The position numbers and the translations under genes were made by a program. Under the pieces are notes generated by a model, which saw only the letters and a list, made by a program, of their open reading frames with translations, was not told where the DNA came from and did no database searches. From Acidobacteriota bacterium (GTDB taxonomy: Bacteria > Acidobacteriota > Terriglobia > Bryobacterales > Bryobacteraceae), in the NCBI GenBank assembly GCA_947466555.1, contig CANIFK010000274.1:1-7001 (forward strand): DNA of 7,001 nt. Reading direction: 5' to 3'. Positions 1 to 5,875 of the stretch are shown here, piece by piece; the first letter of the stretch is position 1, and every line of letters begins with the position of its first letter.

Positions 1-1040
1 CACCGGTGATTTTGTCGCAGGAGAACCTGGCGGCGACGGGCGGGGTGGCGCGCGCCATTCTGACCAATGCGGGCAACGCCAACTGCGCCACGCGGACGGG
101 GATGAAGGTGGCGCTGTCGACGTCGAAGGCGGTGGCGAAGGCGCTGAAGGTGCCGGCGAACCAGGTGCTGCCGGCGTCGACGGGCGTGATTGGTGTGGAG
201 TTGGATGCGTCGAAGATCATCTCGCAGGCCGGGGCGCTGGCGGCGGGACTTTCGGCCGACCGGTTTGAGGATGTGGTGAACGCGATCATGACCACCGACC
301 TGGTGCCGAAGCGGGCGACGGCATCGCTGGCGGTAAAGGGCGGGGTGATCCATCTGGCCGGGATGACCAAGGGCAGCGGGATGATTCAACCGCTGATGGC
401 GACGACGCTGGGCTACATTGTGACCGACGCGCCGCTGGCGGCGCCGGAGTTACAGAAAATGTTACGCAAGGCGGCCGACCGGAGTTACAACGCGATGAGC
501 GTGGACGGCGATACGTCGACGAATGATTCGGTGTATTTGCTGGCCAATGGCGCGAGTGGCCTGACGATGTCGTCGTCCGACAAGGCGCTGTTCGCGGATG
601 CGTTGACGGTGTTGATGGAAGACCTGGCCAAGCAGATCGCCCGCGACGGCGAGGGCGCGAAAAAGCTGGTGACGATCGACGTGGAAGGCACGCGGAACGA
701 TAAGCAGGCGATGCAGATTGCGCGTGTTATCGGCAATTCGCCGCTGGTGAAGACGGCCATTGCGGGCAGCGACCCGAACTGGGGCCGGATCATGATGGCG
801 GCCGGGAATGCGGGCGTGGATTTCGAGTTGAAGAATGTCGATATCCGGATGCAGGGGCTGCTGGTTTGCAAGGGCGGATTGGCGAAGGATTTTTCGGAAC
901 CGGAACTGACTAAGTTACTCGATGAGCCGGATTGTCATATCTCGTTTTCTATTAAAGGAGATGGCAAGGGCAAGGCGCGGTTCTATACCTGCGACTTTAC
1001 CGAGGGCTACATTCAGATCAACGGCAGTTACCGGACATAA
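1..1040 (+). CDS. argJ: Glutamate N-acetyltransferase / ornithine acetyltransferase ArgJ, 5' end missing
   Basis: ArgJ moves the acetyl group from N-acetylornithine to glutamate, which recycles acetyl in the cytoplasmic arginine pathway; many ArgJ enzymes also make N-acetylglutamate from acetyl-CoA. The frame is open at the left edge and the GTG at 6 is internal, because codons before it (CCG) already fit the family; about 50-60 N-terminal residues of a roughly 400-residue protein are missing. Counting from that GTG, visible landmarks are NAGNAN (21-26), the self-cleavage block KGSGMIQPLMATTLGY (122-137) with the expected nucleophile Thr133, the substrate-site motif DGDTSTND (167-174), SDPNWGR (255-261), and the typical C-terminal end YIQINGSYRT. 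The C-terminus is therefore complete. A HEAT-repeat gene starts 8 nt after the stop, so the two are probably cotranscribed. Whether this enzyme is mono- or bifunctional cannot be read from sequence. Confidence 0.97.
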   Translation, partial: PVILSQENLAATGGVARAILTNAGNANCATRTGMKVALSTSKAVAKALKVPANQVLPASTGVIGVELDASKIISQAGALAAGLSADRFEDVVNAIMTTDLVPKRATASLAVKGGVIHLAGMTKGSGMIQPLMATTLGYIVTDAPLAAPELQKMLRKAADRSYNAMSVDGDTSTNDSVYLLANGASGLTMSSSDKALFADALTVLMEDLAKQIARDGEGAKKLVTIDVEGTRNDKQAMQIARVIGNSPLVKTAIAGSDPNWGRIMMAAGNAGVDFELKNVDIRMQGLLVCKGGLAKDFSEPELTKLLDEPDCHISFSIKGDGKGKARFYTCDFTEGYIQINGSYRT

Positions 1041-1048
1041 AGGAATAA

Positions 1049-1615
1049 ATGGAAACCGATTTGGGTTTGTGGTTGATTGAAGTGGCCGAGGGGCTGGACC
1101 GCCTGGAGTACTGGCGGGCGGCGATGCACATTGGCGAACTGGGAGCGATGCGGGCCACGCGGCGCTTGAAGCAGGTGGTGCTGGAATCGGCCGAGCCGGA
1201 CCGGCGGGCGGCGGCGCTGTATGCGCTGTGGCTGATGGGCGACCGGCGGGCGACGGCGTTGTGCCTGCGGGTGGCGGCGGATGCGACCGCCTCGGACCAG
1301 GAGCGGATTATTGCGGTGGAGGCGTTGTGGGTCAGCGCGCACCGGCCGCATGTGCAGCGGGAGCTGGCGAAGTATTTGAGCGACCGGTTGCCGGAAGTGC
1401 GCTATTCGGCGTTGTGCGCGGTGAGCTGGGTGCGGAGCATTGGCGCGCCGGTGGGGCCGGGGTTGCGCGAGGCGTTGGAACGGGCGCAGGGCGATGCCGC
1501 ACGGGTGTATGAAGACGGCGATATCGCGCGGTTGGCGACGCAGTTGTTGGACCCGGCGAAGCGGGCGGCGATTTCGCGGGAGGGTTCGGGGGAGTATCCC
1601 GTTGGACGCGGTTGA
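1049..1615 (+). CDS. HEAT-repeat protein, copy 1 (188 aa), function unknown
   Basis: This encodes a short, all-helical HEAT/PBS-lyase-type repeat protein with no signal peptide or membrane segment, so it is probably cytoplasmic and acts by protein contact; no catalytic motif is seen. Four helical-pair units can be drawn at about residues 18-46, 51-77, 84-111 and 113-144, with typical cores such as RRAAALYALWLMGD and VRYSALCAV. The ATG start at 1049 has an AAGGA Shine-Dalgarno (1040-1044) overlapping the argJ stop, which suggests coupling to argJ. Residues 5-167 align without gaps to copy 2 downstream at about 64% identity (105 of 163, counted by hand). The last roughly 20 residues have no match in copy 2 and lie near a frame change, so the C-terminus could be altered by an indel. 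Codons strongly favour G endings (GCG, CGG, TTG), as in copy 2. The partner is unknown. Confidence 0.8.
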   Translation: METDLGLWLIEVAEGLDRLEYWRAAMHIGELGAMRATRRLKQVVLESAEPDRRAAALYALWLMGDRRATALCLRVAADATASDQERIIAVEALWVSAHRPHVQRELAKYLSDRLPEVRYSALCAVSWVRSIGAPVGPGLREALERAQGDAARVYEDGDIARLATQLLDPAKRAAISREGSGEYPVGRG

Positions 1616-2348
1616 GCGGAAGGGTATAGCGTATTTGCGAGTTGGGGAAATGGCTTCCGTGGAGGAGGCCATTTCTATTTTGGGGGATGAGGGGCAGGCG
1701 ATCCGGCGGCGATGTTTGGCGGTGAAGGCAGTTTATTTGTTGGGGAATTTGGAGCAGCGGGGGGCGGTGATGCGGTGGGTGCGGGAGCCGGTGCTGGGGG
1801 CAGCGATTCTTTGGGCACATGGGCGGCGGTTCGAACGGCGGAAGCGGCGGGGAGCGGCGTTGGAAGAGTGGATGACGGAATTGGCCGAGGGACCGGATAT
1901 GAATGGCTATTGGGATGCCGCCGGGAAAATCGGGTCGTTGGGCTTCCGGCGGGCGACGCGGTCGGTGATGAGCATTGTGCGAGAGTCGGTCGAGCCGAAC
2001 CGGCGGGCGGCGGCGTTGCACGCGCTGTGGCTGTTGGGCGATCCGCGGGCGACGCCGTTGTTGCTGCGGGTGGCGGCGGATGATGCCGCATCGGAAAAGG
2101 AACGGATCAACGCAGTGGAGGCGCTCGGAATGAGTGCGCACCGGCCGCATGTGCAGAAGGCGTTGGCGCGATATTTGAGCGACCCGCTGCCGATTGTACG
2201 CTATTCGGCGCTGTGCGCGGTTGGAGCGGCGTGGGATTGCGGATCGCGCCCCGGGCCCGAGTTGCGGGAGGCGCTGCGGCGGGCGACGCTCGACACGACA
2301 CGCGTTTATGAAGAGGGCGACGTGGCGCGGTTGGCGGCGCAGTTGTTG
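1061..2348 (+). repeat. Diverged tandem duplication of a HEAT domain (1061-1549 and 1860-2348)
   Basis: Two 489-nt segments, offset by 799 nt, encode gap-free homologous 163-residue domains. DNA identity is still obvious in places: GCGCACCGGCCGCATGTGCA occurs in both (about 1338 and 2137), as does CGGCGGGCGGCGGCG. Because 799 is not a multiple of three, the copies lie in different reading frames. The 310 nt between the copies encode the copy 1 tail and the extra N-terminus of copy 2. Confidence 0.85.
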
Positions 2349-2396
2349 GCGCCGCCGCAAATTGGAACGTTTGGCGTGCAGGAATCATCTGTATAG
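1650..2396 (+). CDS. HEAT-repeat protein, copy 2 (248 aa), function unknown
   Basis: This is the paralogue of the preceding gene. Residues 71-233 are the copy-1-like domain, with shared blocks such as SAHRPHVQ, RYSALCAV and RRAAALHALWLLGD. Residues 1-70 are an extra helical N-terminal part, including AIRRRCLAVKAVYLLGN, which itself resembles a degenerate HEAT unit. No signal peptide or membrane segment is seen. The ATG at 1650 was chosen because it lies 34 nt after the copy 1 stop and begins a plausible helix. It has only a poorly spaced G-rich sequence in front, and the frame stays open upstream to before 1440, so the true start is uncertain. A one-base change in the G run at 1588-1592 would join this frame to copy 1, so a single two-domain protein of about 448 residues is a serious alternative. 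The lolD-like gene follows after 42 nt. Function is not recognised. Confidence 0.72.
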   Translation: MASVEEAISILGDEGQAIRRRCLAVKAVYLLGNLEQRGAVMRWVREPVLGAAILWAHGRRFERRKRRGAALEEWMTELAEGPDMNGYWDAAGKIGSLGFRRATRSVMSIVRESVEPNRRAAALHALWLLGDPRATPLLLRVAADDAASEKERINAVEALGMSAHRPHVQKALARYLSDPLPIVRYSALCAVGAAWDCGSRPGPELREALRRATLDTTRVYEEGDVARLAAQLLAPPQIGTFGVQESSV

Positions 2397-2438
2397 GAAA
2401 AGGAAATATCCCGAAAATGGGCGTGATAGCCTGAAGGT

Positions 2439-3131
2439 GTGGAAATCCCCGCCATCCGCACAGAAGGCCTAACGAAATCGTACCGATCTGGCGATGAGAT
2501 ATTGACGGTCTTCGACGAATTGAACCTCACTGTCGCACAAGGCGAGCGCGTGGCCCTGATCGGTGAATCCGGAACAGGGAAGTCCAGTCTTTTGCATTGT
2601 TTAGGCGGTCTGGACAGGCCGAGCAAGGGTAAGATATACTTCGGGCAGAACGACCTTCAGGCGCTTTCAGAGACTGGGCTGGCAGATTTTCGCAACCGTG
2701 AGATAGGTTTCGTGTGGCAAACCCATTATTTGCTGCCGGAATTTACCGCGCAGGAAAACGTAATGATGCCGCTGCTCATACGGGGAGTCCAGTACGAGGA
2801 AGCGGCGCCGGTGGCGTTAGCGAGGTTAGATGAAGTTGGGTTGCGAGCACGGGCGCACCATCGGAGCGGCGAACTCTCCGGCGGCGAACAGCAGCGAGTG
2901 GTGCTGGCGAGGGCGCTTGTTGGAAAGCCGAAATATTTGTTCGCCGATGAGCCTACCGGGAATCTGGATGAACGGACGGGCACGATGATCTCGAATTTAT
3001 TGACGGAGTTGCACCGGACGCATCAGCTCACGTCCATTTATGTCACGCATAGCCGTGACTTTGCCCGGTCTTGCGACCGGGTTTTGCGTCTACAGCACGG
3101 AGGTCTGGCCGATGTCACGGCCGGGGAGTAG
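2439..3131 (+). CDS. LolD-like ABC transporter ATP-binding protein (lipoprotein-releasing or MacB-type family)
   Basis: This is a 230-residue cytoplasmic ATPase of the LolD/MacB/FtsE branch of ABC proteins. LolD powers LolCE, which extracts lipoproteins from the inner membrane for delivery to the outer membrane. The complete nucleotide-binding set is present: Walker A GESGTGKS (42-49), Q-loop Gln94 in FVWQTHYLLPEFTAQENV, signature LSGGEQQR (147-153 region), Walker B YLFADEPTGNLD (166-177) with catalytic Glu171, and switch His204 in VTHSRD. The LLPEFTAQENV stretch is particularly LolD-like. The start is a GTG; an in-frame TAG at 2427-2429 excludes any longer form, and the GAAGG before it is only 1 nt away, so initiation may be weak. 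No permease gene (LolC/LolE or FtsX/MacB-like) is present in the window, so its membrane partner must be elsewhere. That leaves LolD assignment likely but not proven. The stop lies 2 nt before the clpC ATG. Confidence 0.9.
   Translation: MEIPAIRTEGLTKSYRSGDEILTVFDELNLTVAQGERVALIGESGTGKSSLLHCLGGLDRPSKGKIYFGQNDLQALSETGLADFRNREIGFVWQTHYLLPEFTAQENVMMPLLIRGVQYEEAAPVALARLDEVGLRARAHHRSGELSGGEQQRVVLARALVGKPKYLFADEPTGNLDERTGTMISNLLTELHRTHQLTSIYVTHSRDFARSCDRVLRLQHGGLADVTAGE
3123..3128 (+). promoter_or_regulatory. Ribosome-binding site of clpC inside the end of the lolD-like gene
   Basis: GGGGAG lies 5 nt before the ATG at 3134 and within the last codons of the upstream gene. It decides the clpC start in favour of 3134 over an in-frame upstream start at 3071, whose extra 21 residues do not resemble Clp N-termini. 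The arrangement suggests translational coupling. Confidence 0.75.
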
Positions 3132-3133
3132 CC

Positions 3134-5605
3134 ATGTTTGAACGTTATACCGAGAAAGCCCGCCGGGTGATTTTCTTTGCCCGTTATGAAGCTTCCCAGT
3201 TCGGCAGTCCCTACATTGAAACAGAGCATCTGTTGCTGGGACTGTTGCGCGAAGACAAGGCGCTGGCCAACCGCTTTCTGCGGTCCAACGCGGCCATCGA
3301 ATCGATCCGGAAACAGATCGAGGCGCACACCACCATCCGTGAAAAAGTTTCGACGTCGGTCGATCTGCCGCTGAGCCACGAGTGCAAACGCGTGCTGGCC
3401 TACGGGGCCGAAGAGGCCGAGCGGCTGAATCACAAGCACATCGGCACCGAGCATCTGCTGCTGGGCCTGCTGCGCGAAGAAAAGTGCTTTGCCGCCGAGA
3501 TCCTGCATGAGCGCGGGCTGCGGCTTTCGCAGGTACGGGAAGAGATCGCGCGCAGCTCGTCGGAGCGGATCACGACGAACAAGCCGAAAGAGTCGTCGCT
3601 GTTGGCCGAGTTCTCGCGCGACCTGACGCAGGCGGCAATCGACGGCCAACTCGACCCGCTCATCGGGCGCGACCACGAGTTGGAACGCGTGGTACAGATT
3701 CTCTGCCGCCGCACGAAGAATAATCCGGTTTTGATCGGCGAACCCGGCGTAGGTAAGACGGCGATTGTCGAAGGCCTGGCACAGCGGATCAGCGATGGCG
3801 ATGTGCCGTCGTTCCTGAGCGAGAAGCGGATCCTGGCGTTGGACTTGTCCTTGATTGTTGCCGGTACGAAGTATCGCGGACAGTTTGAAGAGCGGCTAAA
3901 GACCATCATGAAAGAGTTGATGGAGAATCAGAACGCGATCATCTTCATCGACGAGTTACACACGCTGGTGGGCGCGGGTTCGGCCGAAGGGTCGCTCGAC
4001 GCCGCCAATATTTTGAAGCCGGCCCTGAGCCGCGGTGAGATTCAGTGCATAGGCGCGACGACGCCGTCGGAATACCGAAAGTCGATTGAAAAAGACCGTT
4101 CGCTCGAACGGCGTTTCCAAGCGGTGAAGGTGCCGCCGCCGAACGAGAGCGACGCGATCAAGATCATGTTCGGCATCAAGGAACGCTACGAGAAGTTCCA
4201 TGCCGTGGCCTATACGGACGAGTCGATCGAGACCGCCGTGTTCGCCTCCAACCGGTTCATTCCGGATCGTTTCCTGCCGGACAAGGCGATCGATCTGATC
4301 GACGAAGCGGGCGCGCGCGTGAAACTGAAGCAGACCACGCTGCCGGCGGATGTGAGCGAGATTCAGAAGCGGATCAAGTTCATCGTGCACCGGATGGAGA
4401 ACGCCATTGCGAATCACGAGTTCGAAAAGGCACGCTTCTACTCCGACGAAGAGCGCAAGGAACGCGAGAACCTGCGCGCGCTGCGCGAGAAGTACAACTT
4501 GGACGATACCTCGACGGGCATAGTCACCAAGGACGATATTGAAGATGTCGTCGCGCGATGGACCGGCGTGCCGATGACCGCCATTCGTGAAGAGGAAGTC
4601 GCCAAACTGCTTCGCATCGAAGAAGAGCTGCACAAGCGGGTGGTGAGCCAGGAGAAGGCGATCAGTGCGCTGGCTCGCGCCATTCGCCGGTCGCGCGCCG
4701 GGTTGAAATCGCCCAAGCGGCCGTCGGGCTCGTTCCTATTCCTGGGGCCGACCGGCGTTGGGAAGACCGAAGTCGCGCGCGCCCTGGCCGATTTCCTGTT
4801 TGGCTCGGAGAAGTCGCTGATTCGCTTCGACATGTCGGAGTACATGGAGAAGCACTCGGTTTCGAAGTTGATCGGTTCGCCTCCCGGATACGTCGGCTAC
4901 GAGGAGGGCGGCCAGTTGACCGAGCGCGTCAAGCGGCAGCCATACTCCATCATCCTGCTCGACGAAATCGAGAAGGCACATCCGGATATCTACAACATCC
5001 TGTTGCAGGTGTTTGAAGACGGGCAGTTGACCGATGGACTCGGCAACACAGTCGATTTCAAGAACACCATGATCATCATGACTTCGAATCTGGGAGCCCG
5101 GTTCCTGGACAAGAAGGCCACCCTCGGCTTCGCTACCCCTGCGGCCGGCATGCCGCAGAAGGTGGAAGACCAGGTGATGAACGAAGTGAAGAAAGCGTTC
5201 AATCCGGAGTTCCTGAACCGGTTGGACGAAGTGATTCTCTTCACGTCGCTGGCCGATGAGGACCTGCTGCAGATCATGTACCTGCTGGTGGACCAGGTGA
5301 ATTTGAACCTGGTGGCCAAGCAGATCAAGATCAAACTGCTGCCGGACGCGGCGAAGTACATTCTGGAGAAGACCCTCGTCGACCGCAGCTACGGTGCGCG
5401 TCCGCTGCGCAGGGCGCTGCAGAAGTACATCGAAGATCCGCTGTCGGAAGCCCTCATCCAGGGTTCCCTGCCCCACCCGGCGGAGTTCGAAGTCTATCTG
5501 GGCGATACGGGCATCTACATTCGCCAGATGGTGACCGAAGAGGCAACCGTTGGCGCCGGCACAGCCGTTGCGCCGATCGTGGCCGAACTCTACTCGTTCC
5601 TCTAA
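3134..5605 (+). CDS. clpC: ATP-dependent Clp protease ATP-binding subunit ClpC (823 aa)
   Basis: ClpC is a hexameric AAA+ unfoldase that threads substrates into the ClpP peptidase in the cytoplasm. The ATG at 3134 gives the classic N-terminus MFERYTEKARRV. Two Clp_N repeats fill about residues 2-143, each containing TEHLLLGLLRE. The D1 AAA+ domain has Walker A GEPGVGKT (202-209), pore loop GTKYRG (244-249), Walker B IIFIDEL (269-275) and arginine finger ERRF (325-328). A short coiled-coil middle domain with a UVR-like stretch (about 407-452, NHEFEKARFYSDEERKE) distinguishes ClpC from ClpA (no such domain) and ClpB (much longer one). D2 has Walker A GPTGVGKT (538-545), pore loop GYVGYEEGG (585-593), Walker B IILLDEIEK (606-614), the ClpP-docking tripeptide LGF (664-666), Arg696 and sensor-2 GARPLRR (754-760). 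Length and all active residues are normal, so it should be functional. No clpP, ctsR or mcsAB gene is nearby. Confidence 0.98.
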   Translation: MFERYTEKARRVIFFARYEASQFGSPYIETEHLLLGLLREDKALANRFLRSNAAIESIRKQIEAHTTIREKVSTSVDLPLSHECKRVLAYGAEEAERLNHKHIGTEHLLLGLLREEKCFAAEILHERGLRLSQVREEIARSSSERITTNKPKESSLLAEFSRDLTQAAIDGQLDPLIGRDHELERVVQILCRRTKNNPVLIGEPGVGKTAIVEGLAQRISDGDVPSFLSEKRILALDLSLIVAGTKYRGQFEERLKTIMKELMENQNAIIFIDELHTLVGAGSAEGSLDAANILKPALSRGEIQCIGATTPSEYRKSIEKDRSLERRFQAVKVPPPNESDAIKIMFGIKERYEKFHAVAYTDESIETAVFASNRFIPDRFLPDKAIDLIDEAGARVKLKQTTLPADVSEIQKRIKFIVHRMENAIANHEFEKARFYSDEERKERENLRALREKYNLDDTSTGIVTKDDIEDVVARWTGVPMTAIREEEVAKLLRIEEELHKRVVSQEKAISALARAIRRSRAGLKSPKRPSGSFLFLGPTGVGKTEVARALADFLFGSEKSLIRFDMSEYMEKHSVSKLIGSPPGYVGYEEGGQLTERVKRQPYSIILLDEIEKAHPDIYNILLQVFEDGQLTDGLGNTVDFKNTMIIMTSNLGARFLDKKATLGFATPAAGMPQKVEDQVMNEVKKAFNPEFLNRLDEVILFTSLADEDLLQIMYLLVDQVNLNLVAKQIKIKLLPDAAKYILEKTLVDRSYGARPLRRALQKYIEDPLSEALIQGSLPHPAEFEVYLGDTGIYIRQMVTEEATVGAGTAVAPIVAELYSFL

Positions 5606-5637
5606 ACCGTCACTACCGAAAATCATTGGTAAGCAAA

Positions 5638-5679
5638 TATCGCCGGGCGCGGATCAGATCCGCCCCGGCGATAACTTTT
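5638..5679 (+). terminator. Intrinsic terminator after clpC
   Basis: The arm TATCGCCGGG (5638-5647) pairs with CCCGGCGATA (5664-5673), and GCGGA with TCCGC inside it. One C bulges and a 5-nt loop TCAGA closes the hairpin. TTTT follows at 5676-5679. It lies 33 nt after the clpC stop and is the first such signal after argJ, so it probably ends the whole upstream unit. Confidence 0.85.
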
Positions 5680-5792
5680 GAACGGCTGGGCGGGCCGGAA
5701 TGATGACGCGGCTATCGGAGGCCTTTCGCATCAGACTGAATCCGGGAGGGTGCGCCCTCCTTCCCCAAGGATAGAAGCGGGCAAAGATCCAC

Positions 5793-5823
5793 TTGACGAG
5801 TAGGCCACAGCATCCAGTATTCT
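5793..5823 (+). promoter_or_regulatory. Possible promoter of the PEP-CTERM gene
   Basis: TTGACG (5793-5798) matches the -35 consensus at five of six bases. The best -10, TATTCT (5818-5823), matches at four of six, but the 19-nt spacing is longer than ideal. It is placed sensibly, after the clpC terminator and about 50 nt before the start codon. The -10 overlaps the GCCACAG/CTGTGGC inverted repeat, which could then be an operator. This is a weak call from consensus matching only. Confidence 0.35.
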
Positions 5824-5828
5824 GTGGC
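5804..5828. repeat. Inverted repeat GCCACAG-N11-CTGTGGC
   Basis: Perfect 7-bp arms are separated by 11 nt and overlap the candidate -10 element. This could be a regulator-binding site or, if transcription starts upstream of it, an RNA hairpin. Confidence 0.5.
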
Positions 5829-5839
5829 AATTGGATTTT

Positions 5840-5856
5840 CACTGCATTCGGCAGTG
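5840..5856 (+). repeat. Hairpin CACTGC-ATTCG-GCAGTG just upstream of the ribosome-binding site
   Basis: Perfect 6-bp arms and a 5-nt loop end 4 nt before the GGAGGG ribosome-binding site. In the mRNA this would be a stable small stem-loop that could stabilise the transcript or affect ribosome access. Confidence 0.5.
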
Positions 5857-5860
5857 TATT

Positions 5861-5866
5861 GGAGGG
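5861..5866 (+). promoter_or_regulatory. Ribosome-binding site of the PEP-CTERM gene
   Basis: GGAGGG lies 9 nt before the ATG at 5876. It selects this start over an in-frame upstream start at 5831 and puts the signal peptide at the exact N-terminus. Confidence 0.8.
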
Positions 5867-5875
5867 AACCGTCCG

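Larger units (their letters stand above)
5680..5875 (+). other. Non-coding leader region of the PEP-CTERM gene with several small inverted repeats
   Basis: No credible gene is seen between the clpC terminator and the next start. The stretch contains CTATC (5712-5716) matched by GATAG (5770-5774), enclosing the perfect hairpin GGAGGG-TGCG-CCCTCC (5745-5760). Further on are GCCACAG with CTGTGGC (5804-5810, 5822-5828) and CACTGC-ATTCG-GCAGTG (5840-5856). The last hairpin ends 4 nt before the ribosome-binding site. A structured mRNA leader or protein-binding sites are both possible; no known riboswitch class was recognised with confidence. Confidence 0.5.

Noticed and set aside
1332..2360. Long open frame on the - strand across both HEAT genes
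   Set aside because: Its translation is very rich in Arg and Pro, as expected opposite G-rich coding sequence. It has no recognisable domain and lies antisense to two genes supported by mutual homology.
2371..2395. Possible promoter TTGGCG/TGTATA before the lolD-like gene
   Set aside because: The spacing between the elements is only about 13 nt, so it is not a credible promoter.
3071..3133. Upstream in-frame start extending ClpC by 21 residues
   Set aside because: The extension is Arg/Gly-rich and unlike Clp N-termini, and it overlaps the lolD-like gene. The ATG at 3134 has a good ribosome-binding site.
3956..4633. Second long - strand frame opposite clpC
   Set aside because: Same reason: antisense to conserved ClpC domains with no independent support.
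4736..5626. Long open frame on the - strand opposite clpC
   Set aside because: It is fully antisense to an intact ClpC D2 domain, and its translation matches no family I know. Long antisense frames are common in GC-rich genes.
5776..5830. Resemblance to a c-di-GMP (GEMM) riboswitch because of GGGCAAAG and GACGAGTAGGCC
   Set aside because: The GAAA tetraloop stem and the expected order of conserved bases are not found. A few shared short words are not enough.
5654..5842. Small - strand frame of 62 codons in the clpC to PEP-CTERM gap
   Set aside because: It starts at a GTG without a ribosome-binding site, its end is encoded by the clpC terminator hairpin, and the peptide has no recognisable feature.
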